A stretch of 64,000 nt of DNA from Pleurocapsa minor GSE-CHR-MK 17-07R (GCA_019359125.1 JAHHHY010000002.1:186001-250000); one strand, 5' to 3'. Counted from the stretch's first letter, positions 1-12,129 are shown. Translations and numbers: made by a program. Notes: generated by a model not told the origin, from the letters alone.

Positions 1-1
1 G

Positions 2-958
2 CTGCCGTCTGACAATCGCGGCAATGTCGACCTGGAGGCGCTGCGCGCTGCCTGTGACGACACCATCGCCGGCATGATGATCACGGTGCCCAGCACACTG
101 GGCCTGTTTGACAGCAATATCGTCGAGATTATCCAGCTGGTGCACGAATGCGGCGGCCTGATGTACATGGACGGCGCGAATATGAACTCGCTGCTGGGCA
201 TCGTCAAGCCGGGCGAGCTGGGCTTTGACGTGATGCATTACAACCTGCACAAGACCTTCAGCACGCCCCACGGCGGCGGCGGCCCCGGCTGCGGCGCAGT
301 GGGCGCCAATGACCGCCTGAAGGATTATCTGCCCGGCCCGATCTCCGCGATTGTCGAGCCTGCGGGCGAGAAGAACCCCGCCCCGCTGTATGGCCTGGTG
401 ACGCCAGTGCGCTCGATTGGCCGCCTGAAGGCATTCCAGGGCAATTTCGGCATGCATGTGCGCGCCTACGCCTATATCGCTGCCTATGGTGGCGAGGGCC
501 TGCGCGACGTGTCGAAATATGCCGTGCTGAATGCCAATTATGTGCGCGCCAGCCTGAACGACGTGTACACGGTGCCCTATGACCGTTACTGCGCGCACGA
601 ATTTGTGATGGAAGGCCACTGGAAGGACGCGCCGGGGATTCACGCGCTGGATATCGCCAAGCGCCTGATGGACTACAACTTCCACCCGCCCACCAACTAC
701 TTCCCGCTGATCGTGCCCGAAGCCCTGCTGATCGAGCCGACCGAGACGGAAGACAAGGCGACGCTGGATGCCTTCATCGAGGTGATGCGCAAGATTGCCG
801 CAGAGGCGAAGTCGCAGCCGGACCTGCTGCACGATGCGCCGCACGACGCGCCTGTGGGTCGCGTGGACGAAGTGCGCGCCGCCAAGCAGCTCATGCTGTG
901 CTGCCGCCCGGAGCCGGACTGGCGTCGGTCAAAGGCTGATGCGCCCGCCACAACCTAA
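2..958 (+). CDS. gcvPB: Glycine dehydrogenase (decarboxylating) subunit 2, C-terminal part
   Basis: This is the PLP-dependent P-protein beta subunit of the glycine cleavage system, which decarboxylates glycine and passes the aminomethyl group to lipoylated GcvH. The open frame runs in from the left edge, so the N-terminal part lies outside the window. The PLP-lysine motif HKTFSTPHGGGGPG is encoded at about 250-290, preceded by the cofactor-contacting MDGANMNSLLG stretch. The tail is typical of two-subunit GcvP from bacteria and archaea. A strong hairpin terminator follows at once, so this is probably the last gene of its operon; gcvPA would be expected just upstream. The family is unmistakable; the true start cannot be seen. 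Confidence 0.95.
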   Translation: MPSDNRGNVDLEALRAACDDTIAGMMITVPSTLGLFDSNIVEIIQLVHECGGLMYMDGANMNSLLGIVKPGELGFDVMHYNLHKTFSTPHGGGGPGCGAVGANDRLKDYLPGPISAIVEPAGEKNPAPLYGLVTPVRSIGRLKAFQGNFGMHVRAYAYIAAYGGEGLRDVSKYAVLNANYVRASLNDVYTVPYDRYCAHEFVMEGHWKDAPGIHALDIAKRLMDYNFHPPTNYFPLIVPEALLIEPTETEDKATLDAFIEVMRKIAAEAKSQPDLLHDAPHDAPVGRVDEVRAAKQLMLCCRPEPDWRRSKADAPATT

Positions 959-977
959 GGGTTACGGATATGCCATG

Positions 978-1015
978 AAAGAGGGCGCGTGCAGCAGCAT
1001 GCGCCCTCTTTTGTT
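978..1015 (+). terminator. Rho-independent terminator after gcvPB
   Basis: The arms AAAGAGGGCGC (978-988) and GCGCCCTCTTT (1001-1011) pair perfectly around a 12-nt loop, and a T-rich run follows. It lies 20 nt after the gcvPB stop and ahead of the convergent adenosine deaminase gene. Confidence 0.85.
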
Positions 1016-1043
1016 TATGTGATTGTAGTTTCTGGAGGCGTGG

Positions 1044-2141
1044 TCAGGGCAGCGCGGGCGGCGGCACGATGGCGCTTAACGGGCGCGTACCGGGCGGAAA
1101 CAGCCAGTTGCGGAATTTGTTCACCAGCAGGATGCGCTCGGTTTCGGGCAGGAACGCGCTTTCAGCCGCTGTCAGGGTCTGGCGGCGGATGTCGGGCGTG
1201 CTGAAGCCAAACGAAGCCATCGCGCGGCGCAGCTCGTCGCTGAGCGTGATGCCGCTGATGAGCGGGTCATCGGTGTTAATCGTCGTCTTCACGCCGGCCG
1301 CGTGCAGCCTGCCCAGCGGATGCGCGGCCATCGACTCGACCGAGCCGCTGTCGACATTGCTGGTGGGGCACACTTCCAGCACGATGCCGCGTTCTTTGAG
1401 CAGATCGACCACCGACGCGTCCTCGATGCTGCGGATGCCGTGGCCGATGCGCCGGGCGCCCAGCTCGACGGCGCTGCGCACGCTGTCTGCGCCTGCCCAT
1501 TCCCCGGCGTGAATGGTGATATTCAGCCGGTCGGCTCTGGCGCGGTCAAACAGCGGCCTGAACAATTCCGGAGGGTAATTCGCTTCCGCGCCGGCCAGGT
1601 CGATAGCGACGATGCCCATATCGCGGCAGGCTATTGCGGCCTCGTAGGCCAGCATGGCAATTTCGATGCTCTCGTGCCGGTTCACGCTGACAATCAGGCG
1701 GACGTCCATGTTGTGCTGGCGCGCGCTCTCGTTGGCAGCCTCGCACACCCAGGTGACGACGTGCCGGTAATCGGTGTTGACGATGTTGTTCAGGGCTTTG
1801 GGGGTGAAGCGCAGCTCCATGTAGCGGACGTTATCGGCGGCGGCATCGGCCACGACTTCAGCGGCCACCCGGCGGATAATCTTTTCGGAGCGGTAAAACT
1901 GGCGCAGCACGGCGAACTTGCTCAGGAACTGCGTCATCGTGCGCGGCTCGTCTTTGGTCAGCTGCACATGCGGACGCAGCCCTTCGATGCTGAGCGCGGG
2001 CAGGGTGATGTCGTGCTCCATCGCAATCGCCAGCAGGGTGTCCAGCCTCAGCGACCCCTCGAGATGGCGATGCAGATCGATTTTTGGCATGCGAAAAACA
2101 GCATCGTCCACTGCTGGCGTATGACTGGCATCAAACGTCAC
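1044..2141 (-). CDS. add: Adenosine deaminase
   Basis: This metal-dependent hydrolase deaminates adenosine to inosine in purine salvage. Expected motifs appear in order: DLHRHLEGSL with the HxH zinc ligands near the N terminus, HAGEWAGADSV (zinc His plus catalytic Glu), RIGHGIRS, and NTDDP with the last metal ligand. I place the start at a GTG (2139-2141) with an AAGAAGG-like ribosome site upstream. An in-frame ATG lies at 2187-2189 without an obvious ribosome site, and another at 2088-2090 directly before the HxH motif. The gene is convergent with gcvPB and lies downstream of two small membrane-protein genes on the same strand. Product is secure; exact start is not. Confidence 0.93.
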   Translation of the reverse strand: MTFDASHTPAVDDAVFRMPKIDLHRHLEGSLRLDTLLAIAMEHDITLPALSIEGLRPHVQLTKDEPRTMTQFLSKFAVLRQFYRSEKIIRRVAAEVVADAAADNVRYMELRFTPKALNNIVNTDYRHVVTWVCEAANESARQHNMDVRLIVSVNRHESIEIAMLAYEAAIACRDMGIVAIDLAGAEANYPPELFRPLFDRARADRLNITIHAGEWAGADSVRSAVELGARRIGHGIRSIEDASVVDLLKERGIVLEVCPTSNVDSGSVESMAAHPLGRLHAAGVKTTINTDDPLISGITLSDELRRAMASFGFSTPDIRRQTLTAAESAFLPETERILLVNKFRNWLFPPGTRPLSAIVPPPALP

Positions 2142-2244
2142 TGCGACCCTGCCTTCTTGAGTTTCATCCTGCTGCGACGACCAACACATATATTATGCGT
2201 CACAACATGCAAACCTTTGTATGTAGATTCGCAGTGTATAACGG

Positions 2245-2574
2245 TTAGCTGCGTTCTGCCAGCAGCCAGCTCCAGTAGCGCCAGGCCAGCACCAGGCCGA
2301 TGGTCACGCCGAGGGCGGGCAGGCCGTTAAACAGCACGACCCAGAAGGGATTATCGACCTGTTCGGTCACGTTGGTGAAGTTCAGGAAGGCATTGGCAAC
2401 GTGCAGCCCGGCAGTCAGAAACAGCAGCGCGGCAGCGACGTAGAAGCCGGTATACAGCGGGCGGGCACGGGTGGCTTTGCCCAGCCTGCGGCTGAGCATA
2501 CCCAGCACGACCAGCGCGACGCCGATGCCCGCGGGCGCCAGCGCACCAATCAGATTGATCATCGCGGCATTCAC
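2245..2574 (-). CDS. Small membrane protein, unknown function
   Basis: A 109-residue protein with about three hydrophobic segments (near residues 10-28, 42-62 and 78-104) and a basic RRLGKATRAR loop after the first. I do not recognise the family. It starts at a GTG whose first four bases (GTGA) overlap the stop codon of the upstream gene, so the two are translationally coupled and probably form a pair. Alanine, leucine and valine dominate and no catalytic motif is visible, so a structural or accessory membrane role is likely. The adenosine deaminase gene follows on the same strand. Confidence 0.6.
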   Translation of the reverse strand: MNAAMINLIGALAPAGIGVALVVLGMLSRRLGKATRARPLYTGFYVAAALLFLTAGLHVANAFLNFTNVTEQVDNPFWVVLFNGLPALGVTIGLVLAWRYWSWLLAERS

Positions 2575-2873
2575 AGCTCGGCTCGATTCGCGGTCATGTG
2601 GTGATACAGATGCAGCGCACGCCAGGCCAGCACCAGCCCCGCTGCCGCGGCCAGCAGGTCGCCTGCCAGGTCGCCGCCGATGCGGTCGATAGCAGCATAG
2701 CGTACCGAAGCACCACCGTAGAGCAAAATGGGAATAATAAACCAGCGGTAAGCCATGGGCTCACCGCTGAAGTGTTGATAGAACCTGGCGATAACCAGCA
2801 TGAGCGCGATCATCGCCGTGAGTGCGAACCACGTATACAGCAGCATCAGCTGGCTGAGTGATGCGGCGGACAT
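2571..2873 (-). CDS. Small membrane protein, unknown function
   Basis: A 100-residue protein with three hydrophobic stretches (about residues 8-29, 43-55 and 68-85) and a histidine-containing basic tail. No family is recognised. It is the first gene of a two-gene unit: its TGA lies inside the GTGA start of the next gene, so the two proteins probably act together in the membrane. Upstream lies the 3' end of secA, separated by a GC-rich hairpin. Base composition matches its neighbours, so there is no sign of recent transfer. Confidence 0.6.
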   Translation of the reverse strand: MSAASLSQLMLLYTWFALTAMIALMLVIARFYQHFSGEPMAYRWFIIPILLYGGASVRYAAIDRIGGDLAGDLLAAAAGLVLAWRALHLYHHMTANRAEL

Positions 2874-2909
2874 GGCATGCTCCTGTCATGTGACCGGCCA
2901 GAACCAATA

Positions 2910-2934
2910 CGGCGCGGGGAGAACTCCCGCGCCG
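2910..2934 (-). terminator. GC-rich hairpin after secA, possible terminator
   Basis: The arms CGGCGCGGG (2910-2918) and CCCGCGCCG (2926-2934) pair perfectly around a 7-nt loop, just beyond the secA stop. There is no T-run in the direction of secA transcription, so it may stabilise the 3' end or stop polymerase only weakly. Confidence 0.45.
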
Positions 2935-2942
2935 CACGTGCT

Positions 2943-5882
2943 TTAGCCGCGATTGACCAGTTTGCCCTGGTCTTCTTTCCAGTGGCAGTCCTTATACTTT
3001 TTGCCGCTGCCGCACCAGCATGGTTCGTTGCGGCCAGGGCGTTTTTCAGCGCGGCGCTGGGTCGGTTCCGGCTTGGCTGGCTGTGTGCCTGCTGCCTGAA
3101 TCGTGGGGCGCACCGCCTGAATATTGCGCACGGCGTTGAGAATCTGCGGCGAGGGCGGCATGAACTGGCGCGGCGGGCCAGACTGACCCTGTGCCGGCTG
3201 GCCCGCACCCGCATTTTCGCCCTGCTGGCCCTGCGACGGGGCCTGCTGCAGTACGCCACCCAGGGCCTGACGACGCTGGGCGGCCTGCGCTGCTGCCGCG
3301 ACATTCGGCGGCATCACGCGGAAGATATTGCGCACGGCGTCCAGCTGGATATCGTCCTGGAGCGTCGTCCACATATTGAATGCTTCGCGCTTGTATTCCA
3401 CCAGCGGGTCGCGCTGGGCGATGGCCACCAGGCCGATGCCCTCACGCAGCACATCCAGCTCGGTCAGATGACGGCGCCAGTGGCGGTCGATGGCATAAAG
3501 CATGATGGCGCGCTCGTAGCGCTTCATCAGGTCAGCACCGATCTGCTGCGTCTTCATGTCATAAGACTGATGCGCGGCATTCACGATCATTTCTTCCAGT
3601 TCATCCAGCGAATGCCCGCGCATCGTCTCTGGGTTCAGCGCCACCGGGACAGGGAACAGCGTGAACAGGCGCTGGTGCATCTCGGTCAGTTCCCATTCGG
3701 CGGGATCTTCCGAATGCTCGGTGTGTGCGTCGACAATCTTGGCGATCTGTTCGTCCAGCACGCGCAGGTAATCGTCGCGCAGGTCTTCGCGCACGAGGAT
3801 TTCGCGGCGCTGGCGATAAATCACCTCACGCTGCTTGTTAACGACATCGTCGTATTCCAGCACGCGCTTGCGGATATCGAAGTTGTAGCCTTCGACTTTC
3901 GTCTGCGCCTGCGTGATGGCCTTGCTGACGATGCCCGCTTCAATCGGTTCGTCTGGCTGAATGCCGGCAAACTTCATGAAGCCCTTGACGCGGTCGCCAC
4001 CGAAACGGCGCATCAGCTCGTCTTCCAGGCTGAGGAAGAAGCGGCTTTCGCCGGGGTCGCCCTGGCGGCCAGCGCGACCACGCAGCTGATTGTCGATGCG
4101 GCGGGCTTCGTGGCGCTCGGTGCCCAGCACGAACAGGCCGCCCAGCTCGATCACTTTGAGGCGGTCGATATCGCACTGCGCTTTGGCTTTGGCCAGCTCG
4201 GCTTCCCACTGCTCGGTCGTTGCCTGCGTGATTTCGATGCCCTGCTTCTTGAGGGCTTCACGCGCCAGGCCTTCGGGATTACCGCCCAGCAGGATGTCGA
4301 CGCCGCGGCCCGCCATGTTGGTGGCGATGGTCACGGTGTTCAGGCGGCCTGCCTGGGTGATAATCTCGGCTTCTTTTTCGTGATACTTGGCGTTCAGCAC
4401 CTGATGCTTGATGCCGGATTTGGTCAGCAGCTTGCTCAGGCGCTCGCTGGTGTCGATCGAGGCGGTACCGATCAGCACGGGCTGGCCGGTCACGCTGCGG
4501 TCGCGGATTTCATCGACAACCGCCTTGTATTTGGCCTCTTCGTTGCCGTAGATCAGGTCTTCATAGTCGCGGCGGATCATGTCGCGGTGGGTGGGGATCG
4601 GCGTCACTTCGAGGTTATAAATCTTCTCGAATTCTTCAGCTTCCGTCATCGCGGTACCGGTCATGCCGGCCAGCTTCTTGTACATGCGGAAGTAATTCTG
4701 GAAGGTGATCGTCGCCAGCGTCAGGTTTTCGCGACGAATCTCGACGCCTTCCTTGGCTTCGATGGCCTGGTGAAGGCCTTCGCTGAAGCGGCGGCCCACC
4801 ATCAGGCGGCCGGTGAATTCGTCCACGATGACGACTTCGCCATTCTGGACGACGTATTCTTTTTCGTTGTGGAACAGCGCATGGGCGCGCAGGCTGTTGT
4901 CCAGGTAGGGGATGATCTCAGCATTTTCAGGGTCGTACAGGCGGTTGATCTTCATCGCCCGTTCGATCTTCTCGACGCCTTCTTCGGTCAGGAAGGCGAC
5001 GCGGTCTTTTTCGTCCACGATGTAATCGCCATCCGGTTCGTCAGCTTCAATGCTGTCGGCGGACGACGGCTGAAGATTTTTCACCAGCTTGGCAAAAACT
5101 TTGTACAGCCCGCTGGGCTCGTCGGCCTGGCCGGAGATGATGAGCGGCGTACGCGCTTCGTCGATGAGGATGTTGTCCACCTCGTCGATGATGGCGAAGA
5201 ACAGCTCGCGCTGCACCAGCTGGCTGTTATCGCTGACCATGTGGTCGCGCAGGTAGTCGAAGCCAAATTCGTTGTTGGTGCCGTAGGTGATATCCGCGTG
5301 ATAGGCGTCGCGGCGGGTGACCGGGCGCAGGTTCTGGAAGCGCGCGTCATTCGACTGGTACGACTGGTCATACAGGTAAGAACCGGTGGTCGGGTCGCCA
5401 CCAGTATTCTGGATGACGGCCACGCTCAGGCCCAGCTTGTTGTAAATGCGGCCCATCGTCTGCACGCCAACCTTGCTGAGGTAGTCGTTCGGCGTGACCA
5501 GATGCACCCCGCGGCCCATCAGTGCGTTCAGCACCAGCGGCAGCGTGGCGACCAGCGTCTTGCCTTCACCGGTGCGCATTTCTGCGATGCGCCCCTGATG
5601 CAGCACGATGCCGCCGATCATCTGCACATCGAAGTGGCGCAGGCCAATCGTGCGCACAGAGGCTTCGCGCACCAGGGCAAACGCTTCGACCAGCACATCA
5701 TCGGTCTTGGCGCCATCTGCCAGACGCTTCTTGAGTTCATTGGTTTTGGCAATCAGATCGTCGTCCGACAGCTTCTTAAGCGCCGGTTCCAGCGCATTGA
5801 TCTCTTCCACCTGCGTGCGAAACTTGGCGATTTCACGCTCGGTGGGGTCGCCGAATACGCTTTTGATGATGTTTTTAAACAT
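2943..5882 (-). CDS. secA: Preprotein translocase ATPase SecA
   Basis: SecA drives unfolded preproteins through SecYEG. At 979 residues it is somewhat longer than the usual ~900. The FDVQMIGG segment (about residues 84-91) is followed by Walker A in MRTGEGKT (about 102-109), the DEVD Walker B box (about 233-236) and DEARTPLIISG. The second helicase domain carries TNMAGRGVDI and QLRGRAGRQGD. Residues about 850-945 are a Gln/Pro/Gly-rich linker, followed by a complete SEC-C zinc motif CWCGSG...CH (Cys955, Cys957, Cys966, His967) that normally binds SecB or ribosomes. The ATG has a GAGG ribosome site, and a TATAAT box lies 50 nt upstream. This is the single housekeeping copy seen here. Confidence 0.98.
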   Translation of the reverse strand: MFKNIIKSVFGDPTEREIAKFRTQVEEINALEPALKKLSDDDLIAKTNELKKRLADGAKTDDVLVEAFALVREASVRTIGLRHFDVQMIGGIVLHQGRIAEMRTGEGKTLVATLPLVLNALMGRGVHLVTPNDYLSKVGVQTMGRIYNKLGLSVAVIQNTGGDPTTGSYLYDQSYQSNDARFQNLRPVTRRDAYHADITYGTNNEFGFDYLRDHMVSDNSQLVQRELFFAIIDEVDNILIDEARTPLIISGQADEPSGLYKVFAKLVKNLQPSSADSIEADEPDGDYIVDEKDRVAFLTEEGVEKIERAMKINRLYDPENAEIIPYLDNSLRAHALFHNEKEYVVQNGEVVIVDEFTGRLMVGRRFSEGLHQAIEAKEGVEIRRENLTLATITFQNYFRMYKKLAGMTGTAMTEAEEFEKIYNLEVTPIPTHRDMIRRDYEDLIYGNEEAKYKAVVDEIRDRSVTGQPVLIGTASIDTSERLSKLLTKSGIKHQVLNAKYHEKEAEIITQAGRLNTVTIATNMAGRGVDILLGGNPEGLAREALKKQGIEITQATTEQWEAELAKAKAQCDIDRLKVIELGGLFVLGTERHEARRIDNQLRGRAGRQGDPGESRFFLSLEDELMRRFGGDRVKGFMKFAGIQPDEPIEAGIVSKAITQAQTKVEGYNFDIRKRVLEYDDVVNKQREVIYRQRREILVREDLRDDYLRVLDEQIAKIVDAHTEHSEDPAEWELTEMHQRLFTLFPVPVALNPETMRGHSLDELEEMIVNAAHQSYDMKTQQIGADLMKRYERAIMLYAIDRHWRRHLTELDVLREGIGLVAIAQRDPLVEYKREAFNMWTTLQDDIQLDAVRNIFRVMPPNVAAAAQAAQRRQALGGVLQQAPSQGQQGENAGAGQPAQGQSGPPRQFMPPSPQILNAVRNIQAVRPTIQAAGTQPAKPEPTQRRAEKRPGRNEPCWCGSGKKYKDCHWKEDQGKLVNRG

Positions 5883-5932
5883 GCGGGCCCTCGAAGGTCT
5901 TCCCAGGGACGGGAACTTTTCTCAACGGCGGA

Positions 5933-5938
5933 ATTATA
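5933..5938 (-). promoter_or_regulatory. Candidate -10 box of the secA promoter
   Basis: A perfect TATAAT on the minus strand, 51 nt before the secA start codon, in the gap shared with divergent uvrA. No good -35 match sits at the usual distance, so the assignment rests on the -10 alone. Confidence 0.4.
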
Positions 5939-6039
5939 CCATAGCGATTATCTGAACGTTGTTAGAAATACGCGTGATAGGGCTGGATAGTGCGTCATAT
6001 CTCACGTCGTTTTCATCATGTGATTCTATACTTCAGGCC

Positions 6040-6085
6040 TTGGCACACCGTAGCGCAAACCTTATACTCATCGAACAAATATTCG
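6040..6085 (+). promoter_or_regulatory. uvrA promoter with LexA-like operator
   Basis: TTGGCA (6040-6045) and TATACT (6063-6068) are separated by exactly 17 nt, a good housekeeping-sigma promoter. Starting 4 nt after the -10, CGAACAAATATTCG (6072-6085) matches the Gram-positive LexA site pattern CGAAC-N4-GTTCG at all but one fixed position. Its placement over the transcription start is where a repressor would act. A closely similar site lies in the same place before uvrC. Confidence 0.6.
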
Positions 6086-6130
6086 TACAGACAGCCACGT
6101 AATCACACAGACCGACGGCGCAGGGGAAGC

Positions 6131-9049
<2,919 letters not shown>

Positions 9050-9085
9050 CCTGATTGCCAGAATATCAGGTCGTGGTATCAATAC

Positions 9086-9124
9086 AACCTGACCCCGAAC
9101 GATGTCCGGGGTCAGGTTTTTTAT
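9086..9124 (+). terminator. Rho-independent terminator after uvrA
   Basis: Twelve-bp arms AACCTGACCCCG (9086-9097) and CGGGGTCAGGTT (9107-9118) pair perfectly and run into TTTTTTATT. It separates uvrA from the convergent response-regulator gene. Confidence 0.9.
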
Positions 9125-9153
9125 TAGCAATGCGCTGGCGCGCTCAGTTTGTG

Positions 9154-9525
9154 TCAGGCATTGACCAGCGACTCAATGGTCTTGATCAGATCCGGGGCGG
9201 CGAATGGTTTGGTCAGGTACTCGTTTGCCCCTTTCGACATGCCAATTTCGCGGCTTTCCGGGTCTGCGCGCGCGCTCATGAAGACGAATGGGGTTTCGGC
9301 CAGGTGAGGCGTGGCGCGCACCTGGTCGAGCACCATATAGCCATCTGTATTGCTGCCGCGCAGGCCGATATCACACAGGATCAAATCAGGCGTCAGCTCC
9401 AGCGCGGCAGAGAATCCCTGCTCGCCGGTCGATGCGCCATGCACTTCAAAATCGCTGAACTCCAGCAGCTCCATCAGATCACGGAGCAGCGGCAGTTCGT
9501 CCTCGATTACCAGAATTCTCGCCAT
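9154..9525 (-). CDS. Single-domain response regulator (receiver domain)
   Basis: A stand-alone CheY-like receiver of about 123 residues. The acidic pair is in VIEDE near the N terminus, the phospho-accepting Asp is in LILCDIGLRG, the Ser/Thr-equivalent position in FVFMSA, and the conserved Lys in YLTKPF. No output domain follows, so it must signal by protein contact or phosphotransfer. I start at the ATG of MARILVIEDE because receivers normally begin there; the frame is open for 28 more codons upstream. There is no histidine kinase nearby, so the partner is elsewhere. It is convergent with uvrA and follows uvrC on the same strand. Confidence 0.9.
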   Translation of the reverse strand: MARILVIEDELPLLRDLMELLEFSDFEVHGASTGEQGFSAALELTPDLILCDIGLRGSNTDGYMVLDQVRATPHLAETPFVFMSARADPESREIGMSKGANEYLTKPFAAPDLIKTIESLVNA

Positions 9526-9664
9526 CTTGAATCCATCTTTGCGTCGTTCGCGAATGGACAGTATGTTGCCAACCATTGTGGATTCGCGTATCCAATTATT
9601 ATGTCGCAATTTATTCCTGAGAAGTCTTAATTGTCTATGAAATCCCCCAAAAACAGGGAGGGGA

Positions 9665-11548
9665 TTACATCATCTCCTTGATGGTCTCGGCCAGGCGCGG
9701 CGTAATGCCGGGGACGCGGCTGAGTTCTTCCACGCTGGCGGCACGAATCGCGCCGATCGAATTGCCGAAGGCCTTGAGCAGCGCCTTGCGTTTTGCCGGT
9801 CCTACGCCGGGGACCGACTCGAGCTGGCTGACGAGGCCCAGCTTGTTGCGCTGCTGACGATGGCTGGTGATCGCGTAACGGTGCGCCTCATCGCGGATGC
9901 GCTGCACCAGATACAGCGCGTCGCTGCGGCGCGACAGGATCAGCGGGGTGGGGTTGCCCGGACGATAAATTTCCTCAAACTGCTTGGCCAGCGAGACGAC
10001 CGGCACGCGCTCCAGCAGGTCAAACTCGCGCAGCACTTCGACGGCCACGTTCAGCTGGCCCTTGCCGCCGTCGATCATCAGCAGGTCGGGCAGCAGGCGC
10101 CAGGTTTCATCGCGGTCTTCCTGGCCGGGCGGGGGCACGACCGGCTCGTTGACGGCATCGCGCCAGCGGTTGAAGCGGCGTGTCAGCGCCTCGCGCATGC
10201 TTTGGTAGTCGTCCGACCCCTTGTGGCTGACTGTGCGGATATTGAAGCGTCGATACTCGTTCTTTTTGGGTACGCCCTGCACGAACATCACACGGCTGGC
10301 GACGATGGCCGTGCCCTGCGTGGTGCTGATGTCGAAACACTCGATGCGGTTGGGCGGGCGCGAAAGCTCCAGCGCCTGCTGCAAATCGGCCAGCGCGGAT
10401 TCCTGTTTGTGGCTGTCGGCCTCCCACTGGGCGCGCATCATCTTCAGTGCTTCTTCGGCGTTCTCGTGCGCGATATCCAGCAGCTGGCGCTTGTCGCCGC
10501 GCTGGGGCACGGTGATGGTAACGCGTTTGCCGCTGCGGCGGTCACGCAGCCAGCGCTCGATGATGCGCACTTCCTCGATATTCTGCGGCAGGATGACTTC
10601 GCTGGGCACTTCAGCGGTCTCGCTGTAGAAGCGCTTCAGGAAGGCCTCCAGAATCTCGCTGTCGCTCTCACCTTCTGTGCCGTCCAGCGCGCGGCTGTCG
10701 CTGCCGATTAGCTTGCCATTACGCACAAACAAAATCTGCACCAGGGTGTCGCCCTTGTCGCGGGCGATGGCGATCACGTCGCGGTCGGACAGGTCGCCGG
10801 TGACGGCCTTGTGCTGGCGGGTGATATATTCGATCGCTTTCAGCTGGTCGCGCACCGCGGCGGCACGCTCAAAGTCAAGCGACTCGGCGGCGCTGTTCAT
10901 CTCGTTGCTCAGGCGCGCCACCACCGCTTCTGATTTGCCGCCCAGTACATCCATGAGTTCCGAGATCATGTCGCGGTACTGGGACTGGTTCACCGCGCCG
11001 ATGCACGGGGCATTGCACAGCTTGATGTCATGAAACAGGCAGGCGCGCGCGTCATTGCCGGTGATTTCGCGGTCACAGGTCAGATAGGGGAAGGCTTTGC
11101 GCAGCGTTTGCAGCGTGTTCTGCACCGCCCACATCGCCACATACGGGCCGAAATAGCGGCTGCCATCTTCCGTTGGGCGGCGCGTGGTCTCGACCTTGGG
11201 GAAGGGCAGATGCCACAGGACTTTTATATACGGGTAGCGCTTGTCGTCTTTCAGGCTGATGTTATAGCGCGGCTTGTAGCGCTTGATTAGCGTCTCTTCC
11301 AGGATCAGCGCCTTGACCTCGTTTTCCTCGACAATGAAATCGATGTCAACGATGTTCTCGCGCAGACGCATGGTCTTCAGGCTGGATTCGGCGCTGGCAT
11401 TGAAATAACTGCGCACGCGGTTGCGCAGTTTCTTGGCCTTGCCCACGTAGATGATGGTGCCGCGGGCGTCCTTCATCAGGTAGACGCCCGGCTTGAGTGG
11501 CAGATTGTTCAGAATTGTGCGGATGTGGTCAGAGGGCTGGAAGCTCAT
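9665..11548 (-). CDS. uvrC: UvrABC excinuclease subunit C
   Basis: UvrC makes the two incisions around a lesion after UvrA and UvrB load. At 627 residues it is of normal length. The GIY-YIG nuclease domain is at the N terminus (PGVYLMKD...IIYVGKAKKLRNRV, about residues 19-45), the four-Cys-type region in the middle (ARACLFHDIKLCNAPC), the UVR motif at about 205-235, the RNase H-like nuclease domain with FDIST and MIDGGKGQLN, and helix-hairpin-helix motifs at the end (SVPGVGPAKRKALL, RVPGITPRLAETI). Its promoter carries a site resembling the one before uvrA, so both repair genes may share a regulator. Confidence 0.97.
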   Translation of the reverse strand: MSFQPSDHIRTILNNLPLKPGVYLMKDARGTIIYVGKAKKLRNRVRSYFNASAESSLKTMRLRENIVDIDFIVEENEVKALILEETLIKRYKPRYNISLKDDKRYPYIKVLWHLPFPKVETTRRPTEDGSRYFGPYVAMWAVQNTLQTLRKAFPYLTCDREITGNDARACLFHDIKLCNAPCIGAVNQSQYRDMISELMDVLGGKSEAVVARLSNEMNSAAESLDFERAAAVRDQLKAIEYITRQHKAVTGDLSDRDVIAIARDKGDTLVQILFVRNGKLIGSDSRALDGTEGESDSEILEAFLKRFYSETAEVPSEVILPQNIEEVRIIERWLRDRRSGKRVTITVPQRGDKRQLLDIAHENAEEALKMMRAQWEADSHKQESALADLQQALELSRPPNRIECFDISTTQGTAIVASRVMFVQGVPKKNEYRRFNIRTVSHKGSDDYQSMREALTRRFNRWRDAVNEPVVPPPGQEDRDETWRLLPDLLMIDGGKGQLNVAVEVLREFDLLERVPVVSLAKQFEEIYRPGNPTPLILSRRSDALYLVQRIRDEAHRYAITSHRQQRNKLGLVSQLESVPGVGPAKRKALLKAFGNSIGAIRAASVEELSRVPGITPRLAETIKEMM

Positions 11549-11573
11549 AGTGTGCGCGCCGGCAAGCCAAATG

Positions 11574-11614
11574 GAATGTGTGTTCTATTTTAGCAAAAAC
11601 CGGCGAATTGTCGA
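11574..11614 (-). promoter_or_regulatory. uvrC promoter with LexA-like operator
   Basis: Read on the minus strand, TCGACA (11614-11609) and TAAAAT (11592-11587) form a promoter with 16-nt spacing. One base downstream lies GAACACACATTC (11585-11574). It differs from the uvrA element GAACAAATATTC at only two inner positions and sits in the same place relative to the -10. Confidence 0.55.
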
Positions 11615-11655
11615 CGGGGCGGGGTCCAGATGAGCTCGACGCTGGCCAGCCTTCT

Positions 11656-12129
11656 TCAGTTGGCGCGCAGGACTTTGCAGAACACGACCAGGTCATCTCC
11701 TGCGGACCAGTAATCGGGGATATGTGCAACCTGCGCATATCCACACCGGAGATAGAATGCGCGCGTCCGGTCATAATCTGGCGTGCCGGATGTGTTTACC
11801 AGCAGCATGCGCTGTCCAGCCGCGATGAGCGCATCCTCCACGTGCTGCATCAGCAGTGTGCCGCGCCCCTGTGCCTGCTTTTCCGGATGCACGGCGATCA
11901 TGGTCAGATACCATGCGCGGTCTGTGGCCGGGGCAGGCTCGTAGTAGGCCACACCTATAACCTGTCCTTCTTCTTCCAGGATGATGATCTTGCTGCTGTC
12001 GCTATCGTCTGTCGGGTGATTGCTCAGCATGTCGCGCAGGATACCTGTGTCTTCTTCGGCGAACATGTTTGTAGCCACGGCGATACGGATGATGGCGTTT
12101 GTGTCTTCAGGGGTGAACGGTCGAATCAT
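11656..12129 (-). CDS. GNAT-family N-acetyltransferase
   Basis: A 157-residue single-domain acetyltransferase. The acetyl-CoA pyrophosphate loop is visible as AVHPEKQAQGRGTLLMQHVE (about residues 79-98), preceded by the beta-4 strand WYLTMIAV and followed by a late FYLRCGY segment typical of the family. The substrate cannot be inferred. The ATG has an AGGAAG ribosome site. It lies about 110 nt downstream of an AAC(3)-like gene on the same strand, so two unrelated acetyltransferase folds are neighbours here, which may be chance. Confidence 0.85.
   Translation of the reverse strand: MIRPFTPEDTNAIIRIAVATNMFAEEDTGILRDMLSNHPTDDSDSSKIIILEEEGQVIGVAYYEPAPATDRAWYLTMIAVHPEKQAQGRGTLLMQHVEDALIAAGQRMLLVNTSGTPDYDRTRAFYLRCGYAQVAHIPDYWSAGDDLVVFCKVLRAN

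Noticed and set aside
2877-5990. Long open frame antisense to secA
   Set aside because: It is a GC-rich shadow of a clear SecA gene, His/Gln/Ala-rich, with no domain.
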